Shown here: piece after piece, positions 18,571-27,575 of the stretch
Layout: every line of letters starts with the position of its first letter
Position numbering within the stretch: position 1 is the first letter of the stretch
DNA from: Lachnospiraceae bacterium
GTDB taxonomy: Bacteria > Bacillota > Clostridia > Lachnospirales > Lachnospiraceae
Direction: 5' to 3'
Length of the DNA: 64,000 bases
Assembly (NCBI GenBank): GCA_022794265.1
Contig: JAAWEK010000017.1
Span: 27,212 to 91,211 of the forward strand
Program-made: the position numbers and the translations under genes
Notes under the pieces: model-generated
The model's input: the letters and a program-made list of their open reading frames with translations, nothing else
Database searches by the model: none
What the model was told of the DNA's origin: nothing

Positions 18571-19837
18571 GAAGATTCATATATTTTTCTGCAGATTCCT
18601 CCAGATTAAAATTCTCTTTGATAAACGTTCCTGCATGTTCGGAAAGGGCCTGGACATCCGTTCTGCCCTCCAGAATCTTATGAATGGCATTGATATATTC
18701 TCCCGGTGACGTACAGTGAATATAATCCCTTCCGTCTTCGGCATCGATTCCCTCGATGCCGATATCATTGGTCAGCACCGGCATCCCGGCTGACATTGCC
18801 TCGATAATCTTAACCTTGATTCCGGCTCCCAGAACCAGAGGCGCCACCAGAATCATGGAAGTTTCAAAGTAATCCTCCACCTCAGGTACAAATCCCGTTA
18901 CAGTAATCTTTGAATTTTCTGCAGTTTCATTGTATTTCCCTGCTGCCAGTTTCAGCAAATCAGGAGGATTGCTGCCCACAATGACAAATTCCACACCATC
19001 CTTTTTCAGTGCCGGCATCACATGTTCAATGAACCACATGGCGCTCAGATAATTTTCCGGCCGGGCCATCGCTCCGTAAAACATTATCCGTTTCTGCACC
19101 GGTTTGCGGACGATTCCGGAGTAATCGTCAAAATATGGTACAATGGGATGAATCTTGCCAGAAGAAATACCATCTTCAACCAGAAGTTTTTCATCTTTCT
19201 TATTATGAGGACAGACGATATCACAATACTTTAATGCATCCAGTTCTTCCCGTTTAATGTTTTTATAAAAACGGAAATATTTCTTACGCTGGCTGTCAGA
19301 TTCTGCATATTCATATTTTCTTAAAAATCCCAGATAAGAGACGTCATGTTCGGAAGCAACAATCTTTGCTTTGGGAAATAAAGATTTAATACGTCCTGCC
19401 AGAAATACCATCTGTGTCCACTCCAGCACAAAAATATCTGGTATATGCCCTTCGCTTTTAATTCTCTTTAATTCGGATATCACACAGTCTTCATAGTATT
19501 TCGGCAACATATTTCCCCGTTTGTCAAAAGGATTATATTTTGTAGTCAGATTCCCAATTCCTCTCTTAATCTTTTCCAGTTTATTCCCTCCGATAAAAAA
19601 AATGCGGCTACCGATTCCGTAGCGTTTTAAATCCAACTTCTCCCGGTCCCCTTCCACACCAAAAGAAATCAGATTCACTTTAAAGCCCTGGACCTCATTC
19701 ATTTTCTTCAGATAAAAATTATGTGTTTTCCCCCCTGCATGTCCCACATTATCATACGGTACACAGAAGGAAATAACCATAATACTTTTCTTTTTATTTT
19801 TCTGATTCACCGTCTGGTCATTCCTTTCTTTAATCAC
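18557..19837 (-). CDS. GT4-type glycosyltransferase
   Basis: 426 residues with a GT-B fold. The N-terminal domain starts IMVISFCVPYDNVGHAGGKTHNFYLKKM (Gly-rich loop), and the C-terminal nucleotide-sugar domain has MFYGAMARPENYLSAMWFIEHVMP and VAPLVLGAGIKVKIIEAMSAGMPV, the GT4 EX7E region. Acts on the cytoplasmic, lipid-linked glycan. It follows the heptose fusion gene with no gap and overlaps the flippase by 14 bases. An internal start near codon 20 is possible. Sugar specificity unknown. Confidence 0.88.
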   Translation of the reverse strand: MIKERNDQTVNQKNKKKSIMVISFCVPYDNVGHAGGKTHNFYLKKMNEVQGFKVNLISFGVEGDREKLDLKRYGIGSRIFFIGGNKLEKIKRGIGNLTTKYNPFDKRGNMLPKYYEDCVISELKRIKSEGHIPDIFVLEWTQMVFLAGRIKSLFPKAKIVASEHDVSYLGFLRKYEYAESDSQRKKYFRFYKNIKREELDALKYCDIVCPHNKKDEKLLVEDGISSGKIHPIVPYFDDYSGIVRKPVQKRIMFYGAMARPENYLSAMWFIEHVMPALKKDGVEFVIVGSNPPDLLKLAAGKYNETAENSKITVTGFVPEVEDYFETSMILVAPLVLGAGIKVKIIEAMSAGMPVLTNDIGIEGIDAEDGRDYIHCTSPGEYINAIHKILEGRTDVQALSEHAGTFIKENFNLEESAEKYMNLLGEL

Positions 19838-21109
19838 TTACTTTTGAAAAAACGTCTCTTCCAGCATCCGGCAGAGCCCATGATATACTGGTAAATGCAG
19901 TTCCTGTATCTTAAAAGTTTCCTCCTCTGGCACACGAATGACCACATCCCCATATTCAGCCAGTTTTCCACCATCTTTACCGGTCAGTGCGATTACTTTC
20001 ATACCCTTTGCTTTGGCTGTTACAGCCGCCAGCAGAACATTTTTCGAATTTCCGGAAGTGGAAATTCCCAAAAAAACGTCCTCTGACTTACCGTACCCGT
20101 TTACCATTTGGGCATAGATAAATTGTCCATCCACGTCATTCAGATATGCCGTTGCAATGGCCTCCTGTGCCGACAATGCAATGGCAGGAAGGGAACCCTG
20201 CAGTTTTTCCGCCAATTCCTTTCCGTATTCCTTATCTATTTTGCAAAGTTTATCACATAATTCCTTTTCCGGCTTTCTCTTTTTGACAAATCCTTTCATC
20301 AGTTCGCCCACAATATGCTCTGCGTCGGCGGCGCTTCCGCCATTTCCAGCAATCAGCAGCTTTCCGCCGTTCTGGTACATGTCCCGCAGCATACAGTACG
20401 ACTGATAAATGTCCTCTCTGCAGGAATCAAGGGCCGGATACCGCTCTTCCAGTTCATCCAGTATCCTGCCGGCATTGATTTTATATTTACCGGCATCCGG
20501 ATTTCCGGTATCCGTCACGGCTTTTGTATCGGATTCTTCCCGATCCCGTTCCAGAATATATTCAACCGCCGACAAGAGATTGGCCGTATAATAATCATAT
20601 TTTACCCCCCCCTCGTCCCGCAGCTTCTTTCCGTAACCGGTAGACACCAGAATGGTCCGGACGCCAAAATTATTTCCCGCCTGAATATCCGCAATATTGT
20701 CTCCAATCATATAGGAATGTCCTATATCTACATTAAAATCCCGGGCCGCCTTTTCAAATAAACCGGTATTGGGTTTTCTGCAGTTGCAGATTCTCTTATA
20801 AAATCCGATTCCAGCTACCGGATGATGGGGACAAAAATAAAAACCATCGATATGGGCGCCAATCTGCTCCAATTTCTGATTAATGTATTTATGAAGCTTA
20901 TTCACTTCTTTTTCACTGTAAAATCCTCTTGCCACACCTGCCTGATTGGTTATGACAATCACCTTATATCCGTGATCATTTAAGAGTTTGATAGCCCGGT
21001 CCGAACCTTTGATAAATTCAAAATCCTCAGTCTTAAACAGGTAATTTTTTTCAATATTAATAGTACCGTCCCTGTCCAAAAATACGGTTTTGTTCCCAGT
21101 TCCACCCAT
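19838..21109 (-). CDS. gmhB-gmhA: fused heptose-bisphosphate phosphatase (GmhB) and sedoheptulose-7-phosphate isomerase (GmhA)
   Basis: One 423-residue frame carries two enzymes usually encoded apart. Residues 1-175 are a HAD phosphatase of the GmhB/HisB-N type: FLDRDGTINIEKNY (nucleophile and acid/base Asp), VITNQAGVARG, the zinc loop CPHH...CNCRKP, and MIGDNIADIQAGNN. Residues about 215-423 are a SIS-domain isomerase of the GmhA type: LLIAGNGGSAADAEHIVGEL, FLGISTSGNSKNVLLA, and a C-terminal FKIQELHLPVYHGLC with the metal-site His. Together they would carry out the first step (sedoheptulose 7-P isomerisation) and the third (removal of the 7-phosphate) of GDP-D-glycero-D-manno-heptose synthesis. 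The kinase gene is just upstream (34 bases) and the guanylyltransferase domain one gene further. Confidence 0.9.
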   Translation of the reverse strand: MGGTGNKTVFLDRDGTINIEKNYLFKTEDFEFIKGSDRAIKLLNDHGYKVIVITNQAGVARGFYSEKEVNKLHKYINQKLEQIGAHIDGFYFCPHHPVAGIGFYKRICNCRKPNTGLFEKAARDFNVDIGHSYMIGDNIADIQAGNNFGVRTILVSTGYGKKLRDEGGVKYDYYTANLLSAVEYILERDREESDTKAVTDTGNPDAGKYKINAGRILDELEERYPALDSCREDIYQSYCMLRDMYQNGGKLLIAGNGGSAADAEHIVGELMKGFVKKRKPEKELCDKLCKIDKEYGKELAEKLQGSLPAIALSAQEAIATAYLNDVDGQFIYAQMVNGYGKSEDVFLGISTSGNSKNVLLAAVTAKAKGMKVIALTGKDGGKLAEYGDVVIRVPEEETFKIQELHLPVYHGLCRMLEETFFQK

Positions 21110-21143
21110 AATATATTCCTTTCTGCCGCAACGGCTTTCGTAT

Positions 21144-22220
21144 CTAAACGTTAAAAGTATACACTCCGTCCGGAATCGTTACGGAAACCTTATCGTAATT
21201 CCATCTTGAGTCATCGGTTTTCCATGCAGATGAACCCCGCAGTTCAAAATTCCAGTCTGCCAGCTGTCCGCCTGCTTCTTCCATCTTAGCCGCCACCTTA
21301 TGTTTTATATTATACGGACAATACATTAACAAATAACCTCCCCCGCCTGCACCCAGCAGTTTACCGCCTAACGCCCCTGCCCGGATGGCCGTATCATATA
21401 ATTCGTCAATCTGGGGATTGGTTATCCTGCTGCTCATCTTTTTCTTACTCTGCCATCCATAGTCCAGTAATCTGCCGAAACTGTGGAGATTGCCTTTCAG
21501 TAATTCATCCTTCATGGCGTATGCCAACGCTTTTACATTGGACATGGCTTCTATGGCATCTGTATTTTTATTCTCATAATTACTGACCTGATCTTTGATA
21601 ATATTAGCCGAAACATGAATATTTCCCGTATAACATAATAACAGATTATATTCCAGTTCCTGAATGATTTCTTTTCTGATGCGCAGCGGATTTACCACCA
21701 CATTATTCTTGCCGTGAAACTCTATAAAATTAAATCCGCCGAAGGTAGCCGCATACTGGTCCTGAAACCCTCCGGCGATACCAAGCTCTTCCCGTTCCAC
21801 TTCATAAGCCAGATTTGCCAGCGCATAACCGTCCGGCTCCTCGCCTTTCCATTTCGCCATAGCCCGCAGCATCGCCACCATAACCGTAGAAGAAGTTCCG
21901 AGTCCGGACCCCGGAGGGGCATCGCACTGCAGATAAACTTCACAGCCCTGCCGGATATTCATTCTCTTTAGCGCTGCTTTTACCAGATCCAGGCTTCCGT
22001 CATATACATAATTTTCTTTTGCATGATATTTCACTGTCATATCAAAGTCCATGGAATGAACAATGATTTCATCATTGTCTCTGGGTACAATGGAACAATA
22101 TGCATACTTATTAATGGTACTTCCCAAGATTGCTCCACCTTTATCCACACAAAACGGAGCCACATCGGTTCCGCCTCCTCCGAAACTGATTCGAAGGGGC
22201 GCACGTCCTCTGATTATCAT
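21144..22220 (-). CDS. hddA: D-glycero-D-manno-heptose 7-phosphate kinase, GHMP family
   Basis: 358 residues. The N terminus IIRGRAPLRISFGGGGTDVAPF and the glycine-rich ATP loop DAPPGSGLGTSSTVMVAML identify a GHMP sugar kinase, and LLGAGGGGYLLMYCP near residue 290 is the third GHMP motif. The HddA assignment (7-phosphate to 1,7-bisphosphate) follows from family resemblance plus the adjacent GmhA, GmhB and nucleotidyltransferase domains; a fucokinase-like relative would be the alternative without this context. 16 bases separate it from the Wzy-HddC gene upstream and 34 from the GmhB-GmhA gene downstream. Confidence 0.88.
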   Translation of the reverse strand: MIIRGRAPLRISFGGGGTDVAPFCVDKGGAILGSTINKYAYCSIVPRDNDEIIVHSMDFDMTVKYHAKENYVYDGSLDLVKAALKRMNIRQGCEVYLQCDAPPGSGLGTSSTVMVAMLRAMAKWKGEEPDGYALANLAYEVEREELGIAGGFQDQYAATFGGFNFIEFHGKNNVVVNPLRIRKEIIQELEYNLLLCYTGNIHVSANIIKDQVSNYENKNTDAIEAMSNVKALAYAMKDELLKGNLHSFGRLLDYGWQSKKKMSSRITNPQIDELYDTAIRAGALGGKLLGAGGGGYLLMYCPYNIKHKVAAKMEEAGGQLADWNFELRGSSAWKTDDSRWNYDKVSVTIPDGVYTFNV

Positions 22221-22236
22221 ATCTGCCTCTTTTCTC

Positions 22237-24384
22237 TTACTCGGAATCTATAAGATTTTGAATATCCTGTTGAAATTTAAAATAATCCTCCGGAATACCT
22301 ATATCAATAAAGTATCCTTCATTCACAATTCCGCTGATAAAGCAGTCCTGTTTCAGAAGTTCAGGAATCACCTCATTTTCCAGAGAAACTTTTCCATCCG
22401 GAATATAATCCAATATTTGTGGCGTCATATAGTAAATACCGCCATTAATGGTTCCTGCTGTTTTTTCCGGTTCCTGTTTCAAATTCCCCTGTTTCTTTTT
22501 CCCCTTTTTTTTCGAATGGTGTTTTAACTCCTGTTTTGGTCTGTTTTCCATCTTTTCATTAAAAGCCGTCAGTCTCTCGCCGTCCAAAACTGCCCTTCCG
22601 TAGCGGGAAACATCCTCTACCCTGCGCAAAACCAGCGTCATAATGCTGTTATTTTTTTCATTCAGCTCTTCCAGGCTTCTATAATTAATCTTATAATAAG
22701 TATCCCCGTTCAGGACATAAAAGCCCCTTCCATTTATTAACTCAGAAGCATTCTTTATAGCCCCCGCCGTTCCAAGCTGTCCGTCTTCATAAGAATACCG
22801 GATATTCATCTGAAACCGGGAGCCGTCGCCGAAATAGTCTTCCACCATAGAACCCTTATATCCCACGGCAAATATTATATCCGTAATCCCATTTTTCTTT
22901 AATTCCTCCAGCACATATTCCAAAAACGGTTTTTCATTGACCAAAGCCATAGGCTTTGGCCTGTCGTTGACCACACTTTTCAGTCTGGTTCCAAGACCGC
23001 CTGCCAGAATCAGCGCCGGTATTTTTTTCTCCCGCCGTTCTTCCTTTTTACAATTTCTTTCCTTCAGATTTCTCTCCGATTCTTCTTTATACATATACAT
23101 AACAGCGGAGGAATTATATTGCAATGCCATGACCGCGAATACATATACCAGTATTTCAAAATCCTGAACAAAAGGAAGGGAAAGAAACCCGGTCATTACA
23201 ATCAGTATCACCGCACTGATAAACAGCCGGCGGGAATTTCTTCTGCTGCGGAATTCCCGTATATTATCATACAGTACCTTCACATAGCTTCCGAAATAAA
23301 CCATACTTCCCATAATTCCCACTTCATACGTCATTAGAAAATATGCCGATTCCGTCAGATTCGGCTTCTTCATAAACACTAATGCTCTGGGACCATTTTC
23401 ACCCATTCCCATTCCCAGCGGATGCTTAAATATATTTTCAAAAGAAACCAGCAGTGAATCAATGTGTCCATTGACGGAACTGTCATTTCCGTTTATGGTA
23501 CTTACTACCAGATGAATGATTGCCATGAATATATCAAAAGAAAGAAAAATACCATCCAGAATAATAAATGCCAGAAGAATTGCTCCTGCCACCTTTAGCA
23601 CAAACAAAACTTTCTTTCTGGTCCACTGAATCATATTGAAACTGTAAATCATTAATCCTGCACAGACAGCAATCCATGCGGTTCTGGAAAAAGTAACCAG
23701 TAATGCCGCAGCCATAAGCGCAACAGTCACGGAAACAAATACCCGGTTTATTTTTAATTTTTTATACATAAACAGTGTAACCAATAAAACTATGGCCAGA
23801 TACAAACCGCAGGTGTTCGGTGCAGCAAAAGTACTGACCAGTCTTTGGAAATTCCCAAGTCTGGCAATATAAAATTCATCATTCAGCCTCAGCGGTCCCC
23901 ACTTTGTAGTTGTGGGATAGCCCAGCTTCATAAGGAACCCATCGCCTAAAAACTGACATTGAATCAGTCCCCACAGACTTAATACGGCAGTATTTGCCAT
24001 TATCAGTTTCAGCAGCCTGCGGAAATAGCTTTCGGAAAATTCCATACAGCGTATTACCGGAACCAGTAGCAAAGGCATAAAATAGATTCTTCCGATGTAT
24101 GCCGCCTGATATATATTGTTACTGGTACATATGTATATGAACTCTATAATCATATAAACAATTAGAACCAGTTCAAATACATTCGGTCTATACAAACATT
24201 TTGTCTGCCGGTAATCCTGAAAGATTTTTATCAGAAATAGTATAAACAATATGCCGATTATGGCTTCTTTCCAGAACCGTATTCCCGGAACGGTATCGCC
24301 TATCACATATGTAAACATCGTATGATACGGCAATAACAACAATAATACTGCAAGAAGCCATTTCTGCCATTTTAATACTTTCAA
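22237..24384 (-). CDS. fusion of Wzy/O-antigen-ligase-like polymerase with HddC-like guanylyltransferase
   Basis: 715 residues in one frame. Residues 1-425 are a polytopic membrane region with about eleven helices and the Wzy/WaaL-like ending (HIDSLLVSFENIFKHPLGMGMGENG in a large external loop). After a short charged linker (SERNLKERNCKKEERREK) residues about 455-715 form a nucleotidyltransferase: ALILAGGLGTRLKSVVNDRPKPMALVNEKPF, YVLNGDTYYKIN and FIDIGIPEDYFKFQ. This resembles HddC, which makes GDP-D-glycero-alpha-D-manno-heptose from the 1-phosphate. A Lys-rich insertion (about residues 620-650) interrupts the domain before GGIYYMTP. I found no ATG, GTG or TTG with a binding site at the junction, so the fusion appears genuine. 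Confidence 0.82.
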   Translation of the reverse strand: MKVLKWQKWLLAVLLLLLPYHTMFTYVIGDTVPGIRFWKEAIIGILFILFLIKIFQDYRQTKCLYRPNVFELVLIVYMIIEFIYICTSNNIYQAAYIGRIYFMPLLLVPVIRCMEFSESYFRRLLKLIMANTAVLSLWGLIQCQFLGDGFLMKLGYPTTTKWGPLRLNDEFYIARLGNFQRLVSTFAAPNTCGLYLAIVLLVTLFMYKKLKINRVFVSVTVALMAAALLVTFSRTAWIAVCAGLMIYSFNMIQWTRKKVLFVLKVAGAILLAFIILDGIFLSFDIFMAIIHLVVSTINGNDSSVNGHIDSLLVSFENIFKHPLGMGMGENGPRALVFMKKPNLTESAYFLMTYEVGIMGSMVYFGSYVKVLYDNIREFRSRRNSRRLFISAVILIVMTGFLSLPFVQDFEILVYVFAVMALQYNSSAVMYMYKEESERNLKERNCKKEERREKKIPALILAGGLGTRLKSVVNDRPKPMALVNEKPFLEYVLEELKKNGITDIIFAVGYKGSMVEDYFGDGSRFQMNIRYSYEDGQLGTAGAIKNASELINGRGFYVLNGDTYYKINYRSLEELNEKNNSIMTLVLRRVEDVSRYGRAVLDGERLTAFNEKMENRPKQELKHHSKKKGKKKQGNLKQEPEKTAGTINGGIYYMTPQILDYIPDGKVSLENEVIPELLKQDCFISGIVNEGYFIDIGIPEDYFKFQQDIQNLIDSE

Positions 24385-24387
24385 CTG

Positions 24388-25275
24388 TTACACCTCTTCC
24401 TTCCGAATCAGACAACCTCTCCAAACTAACCTGTACAGTACATTAATGGCCAGTATATCCAGATTCATCAGTGATTCCTTCATAAACAGCCATTTTCTGC
24501 TTCTGTCCACTCTCTTATAATAAATTCTTCTCTTAATCAGACGTAAATCCTTGGCGGAAAATTCCGGATCATTTCTCAACAAATGTAACATTTCTCTGGT
24601 TGAAAGAAACATCTTATCATCATTCAGAGAATAATTTACTCCGGTATATCTGTGAATATAAACCATTTCCCGGCAGCTCACCATAACTGCTCCCGCATTA
24701 AACATCAGAAGCCATAAAAAATAATCGTCCGTTCCATTATTTTTCAGCGGATGATTCAGCCAGTATTCCGGTATGGAAGATTTTTTGATAAGACATTGTC
24801 CCGGCGAGACGATAAAATCCCGAATCCATTTATATACAAAGGGTTTGGTTGCAAAATCCTGTGAAAAATTATTGGCAAAAATATCTTCGGTCACTTTCTT
24901 TTTTTCAAAGGTTCCGTTTCCCAGTGCAATGTCAGCCCTGCCGATGGCCTTTGCCAAAGCCCGGAGTGACGGACCTGTTAACAGGTCATCCTGATCCAGA
25001 AACAGTATATAGTCCCCTGTGGATTCCCAATATCCGTTAATCCTGGATTTATGAATTCCGAAGTTCCGGCTGTTTTCTATTACTTTTAACTGAAATCCCC
25101 GTATCAGAGAACCGTCATATTCCGGTACCTCCCATGGACTGTCATTGACCAGTACCACTTCTACGGAATTTCCCCTGTTATTTATAAATTCTTCTGCTGC
25201 AACGCTTATATTCTTCAAATATCCGTTTAAATACTGATTTCCTTCATATATCGGTGTAATAATTGATATTTTCAT
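24388..25275 (-). CDS. family 2 glycosyltransferase
   Basis: 295 residues. GT-A fold from the first residues (KISIITPIYEGNQYLNGYL), VVLVNDSPWE, the DxD motif in YILFLDQDDLLTG, and later NNGTDDYFLWLLMF. It adds a sugar to the lipid-linked repeat unit on the cytoplasmic face. The C-terminal 40 residues are basic and may contact the membrane. Only 3 bases separate its stop from the Wzy-HddC start, and 26 bases separate it from the GT2 upstream. Confidence 0.88.
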   Translation of the reverse strand: MKISIITPIYEGNQYLNGYLKNISVAAEEFINNRGNSVEVVLVNDSPWEVPEYDGSLIRGFQLKVIENSRNFGIHKSRINGYWESTGDYILFLDQDDLLTGPSLRALAKAIGRADIALGNGTFEKKKVTEDIFANNFSQDFATKPFVYKWIRDFIVSPGQCLIKKSSIPEYWLNHPLKNNGTDDYFLWLLMFNAGAVMVSCREMVYIHRYTGVNYSLNDDKMFLSTREMLHLLRNDPEFSAKDLRLIKRRIYYKRVDRSRKWLFMKESLMNLDILAINVLYRLVWRGCLIRKEEV

Positions 25276-25301
25276 ATGAGAATCTCCATTCTGAAGTGTA
25301 T

Positions 25302-26330
25302 TTAACCATACAGCCTGTATAATAAGAACTTAACTTTAACAATACACATAACTCCAAAATAAAAATTATGTTTCGCACATATCAATGCCATTTTTCTGGT
25401 CAGTGGAATGGTTAATTTCCCGGCTTCTGCAATCGCTTCCGAATACGGAGCCGTTCCTGAAATAGTTTTCAGTTCCTGAATTCTGTCCTTATAACCATGT
25501 TTGTTCTTTGGACTGAATACATAATGCATACACAGCATAAGATACGAAATGGCAGTAAAATCCAAAAATGCAGATTTTAATTCCCTTTTCATTTCTGGGT
25601 TCATTACTTCCCTGATATCATCTTTAATAGCACTGAGAGTCTGATTATATCTGATTACAAAATCTTCATTATAACCCCTGACTGCGGAATCTGGTACAAA
25701 CCTGTAGTGATAAAAAGCTCTGTCAATATATACCGCATACCGGATATCCATATATAAACGAAAATTCAGTTCCGTATCTTCGCCGTTGGTCAGTTCTTCT
25801 CTGTACCGTCTGCCTTCAAACAGCTCCCTTTTATATAGTTTCATAGTGGTATATCCCATTATCCTCATGTCAAAGATGGGAAATCCCTGGGTTCTGCCAA
25901 TGGAATACACTAATCCGTCTCCATGAAATATTCTGATATCTTCACGTTTTTTTTCATATTCCCTGCAAAACCGCCAGCCCACCATATCAGCTTTTTTCCG
26001 GACTGCTATCCGGTATGCCGTCTCCAGACAGTCCGTATCCATCCAGTCATCGGAGTCCATAAAACAGATATATTCTCCCTCTGCAGCATCCAGTCCCATA
26101 TTTCTTGCAGAAGATACGCCGCCATTCTCCTTATGGAACGCCCTGATTCTGTCATCCGATGCAACTGTCGCTTCTACGGCTTCAAAGGTCTCTTTTCCGG
26201 AACCGTCATCTACGATTATTATTTCTATATTTTTCAAAGTCTGTTCCGTTATACTTGAGATACATTTTTTTAAATATCGTTCCCTGGTATTGAAAACTGG
26301 CACGATAACCGTTACCTTTGGTCTGCTCAT
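25302..26330 (-). CDS. family 2 glycosyltransferase (EpsJ-like)
   Basis: 342 residues from the chosen start ATG 26330 (MSRPKVTVIVPVFN), which has GGAGG six bases upstream; the longer frame to 26390 overlaps the previous gene and lacks a binding site. Motifs: VPVFNTRERYLKKCISSI, IIIVDDGSGKETFEAV, NMGLDAAEGEYICFMDSDDWMD (DxD region), and GEDTELNFRLYM. Typical of processive-looking GT2 enzymes of capsule loci. Sugar unknown. Confidence 0.88.
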   Translation of the reverse strand: MSRPKVTVIVPVFNTRERYLKKCISSITEQTLKNIEIIIVDDGSGKETFEAVEATVASDDRIRAFHKENGGVSSARNMGLDAAEGEYICFMDSDDWMDTDCLETAYRIAVRKKADMVGWRFCREYEKKREDIRIFHGDGLVYSIGRTQGFPIFDMRIMGYTTMKLYKRELFEGRRYREELTNGEDTELNFRLYMDIRYAVYIDRAFYHYRFVPDSAVRGYNEDFVIRYNQTLSAIKDDIREVMNPEMKRELKSAFLDFTAISYLMLCMHYVFSPKNKHGYKDRIQELKTISGTAPYSEAIAEAGKLTIPLTRKMALICAKHNFYFGVMCIVKVKFLLYRLYG

Positions 26331-26355
26331 ACGCATCCTCCATGCCGAAATCCGG

Positions 26356-27549
26356 CTACCTGTTAGAGAGAAATAATCTCTCGTAATCACTTACAATCTT
26401 ATTCCAGCTAAAATGTTCTTTTATTCTGGCTTTGGCTTTCATTCCATACTCTTTCCGTTCTTCTTCCGGCAGGTTTTCCATCCTGTTTAAAATTCCCGAC
26501 AGACTTCCCGGTTCCTTTCCCCAGTAAACGGCACCGTCTTCTCCTACTTCCCGGTTAAATCCAACCTTTACAAGAATATTCATATCTGTGGCCGCCAATG
26601 ACTCCAGAAGGGAAGGATTTGTTCCGCCTACTTCATGTCCGTGGATGTAGCCGTATGCCTGTTCCCGGATTTTCTTCAGCAGTTCCTTATCATATACGGT
26701 ACCCACAAACTTTATTCTCGAATCCCGGTCAAATCCGGTCTTTTCTTTAAGTTCATTATAAAACCTGTTATGTTCGATATTGGTAATCAGGACAAAATCC
26801 TTCGTAGTCCGGCTCTTCATAAACTCCGTTATCATTACTTCATAATTGTTTTCAGGAACAAATCTGCCTACTACCAGATAATATCCATTGGAAGCAACCT
26901 TCTTATCCCGGCACCAACGAAGAAATTTCTCATTATCATTCTGCAGCACGGAAGCTTCAATTTCAGCTCCATATGCAATATATGTGGTTCTCGGATTAAA
27001 TTTTTTATAATCTTTCCTAATATATCTTTCAATGTTTTTTGAATCGCAAATCAGAAGTTCTGCATGTTTAACCATATATTTTTCTGATACCTTCCAGTAT
27101 TTTTTTATCAGAAAATTCCACTTGGAACGCTTCCATTCATGCCCGTCAGGATTGACGAACAAATGACCGCCTAACTGCTCCAGCTGTTTTTTTAAGTATC
27201 CGATAAACGGACCAATCCTGCAGGCCAGAACGTAGATAATTGGATTCTCAATATGATTTCTCCTGATATATTTGAGACAATATCTGAAAGCCGCCAAATC
27301 ATAATATACTGCCTTTGCCGCCCCAATTGGTGGAACTTTTATATTAAAGCAATGAGAATTATTATATGCAAACTCTTCCCTGTTATCTCCCATGCAGGCA
27401 ACATGATATTCAATATTTTTATTTGTCTGCTTGGCAGTCAGATTATCGACAAAAGTTTCAAACCCGCCATACTTCGCCGGTATTCCCTTCGAACCTATTA
27501 TAAAAACATGCTGCATAACAATACCATTTTTACCCTTAAATCCATCCAA
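26356..27549 (-). CDS. DUF1972-type glycosyltransferase (rhamnosyltransferase-like)
   Basis: 397 residues. The start region MQHVFIIGSKGIPAKYGGFETFVDNL is the signature of the DUF1972 N-terminal domain found in Cps2T-like beta-1,4-rhamnosyltransferases, followed by FVNPDGHEWKRSKWNF and a GT4 C-terminal domain (YYLVVGRFVPENNYEVMI; YIHGHEVGGTNPSLLESLAATDM). As the second gene after the initiating transferase, it probably adds the second sugar. No dTDP-rhamnose genes are in the window, so the donor may come from elsewhere or differ. Translation may begin at 27549, which has AAAGGA, or at codon 13 (27513), which matches the family's usual length. Confidence 0.87.
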   Translation of the reverse strand: MDGFKGKNGIVMQHVFIIGSKGIPAKYGGFETFVDNLTAKQTNKNIEYHVACMGDNREEFAYNNSHCFNIKVPPIGAAKAVYYDLAAFRYCLKYIRRNHIENPIIYVLACRIGPFIGYLKKQLEQLGGHLFVNPDGHEWKRSKWNFLIKKYWKVSEKYMVKHAELLICDSKNIERYIRKDYKKFNPRTTYIAYGAEIEASVLQNDNEKFLRWCRDKKVASNGYYLVVGRFVPENNYEVMITEFMKSRTTKDFVLITNIEHNRFYNELKEKTGFDRDSRIKFVGTVYDKELLKKIREQAYGYIHGHEVGGTNPSLLESLAATDMNILVKVGFNREVGEDGAVYWGKEPGSLSGILNRMENLPEEERKEYGMKAKARIKEHFSWNKIVSDYERLFLSNR

Positions 27550-27575
27550 GGGCTGTCCTTTCCAAAGTAAATTAA

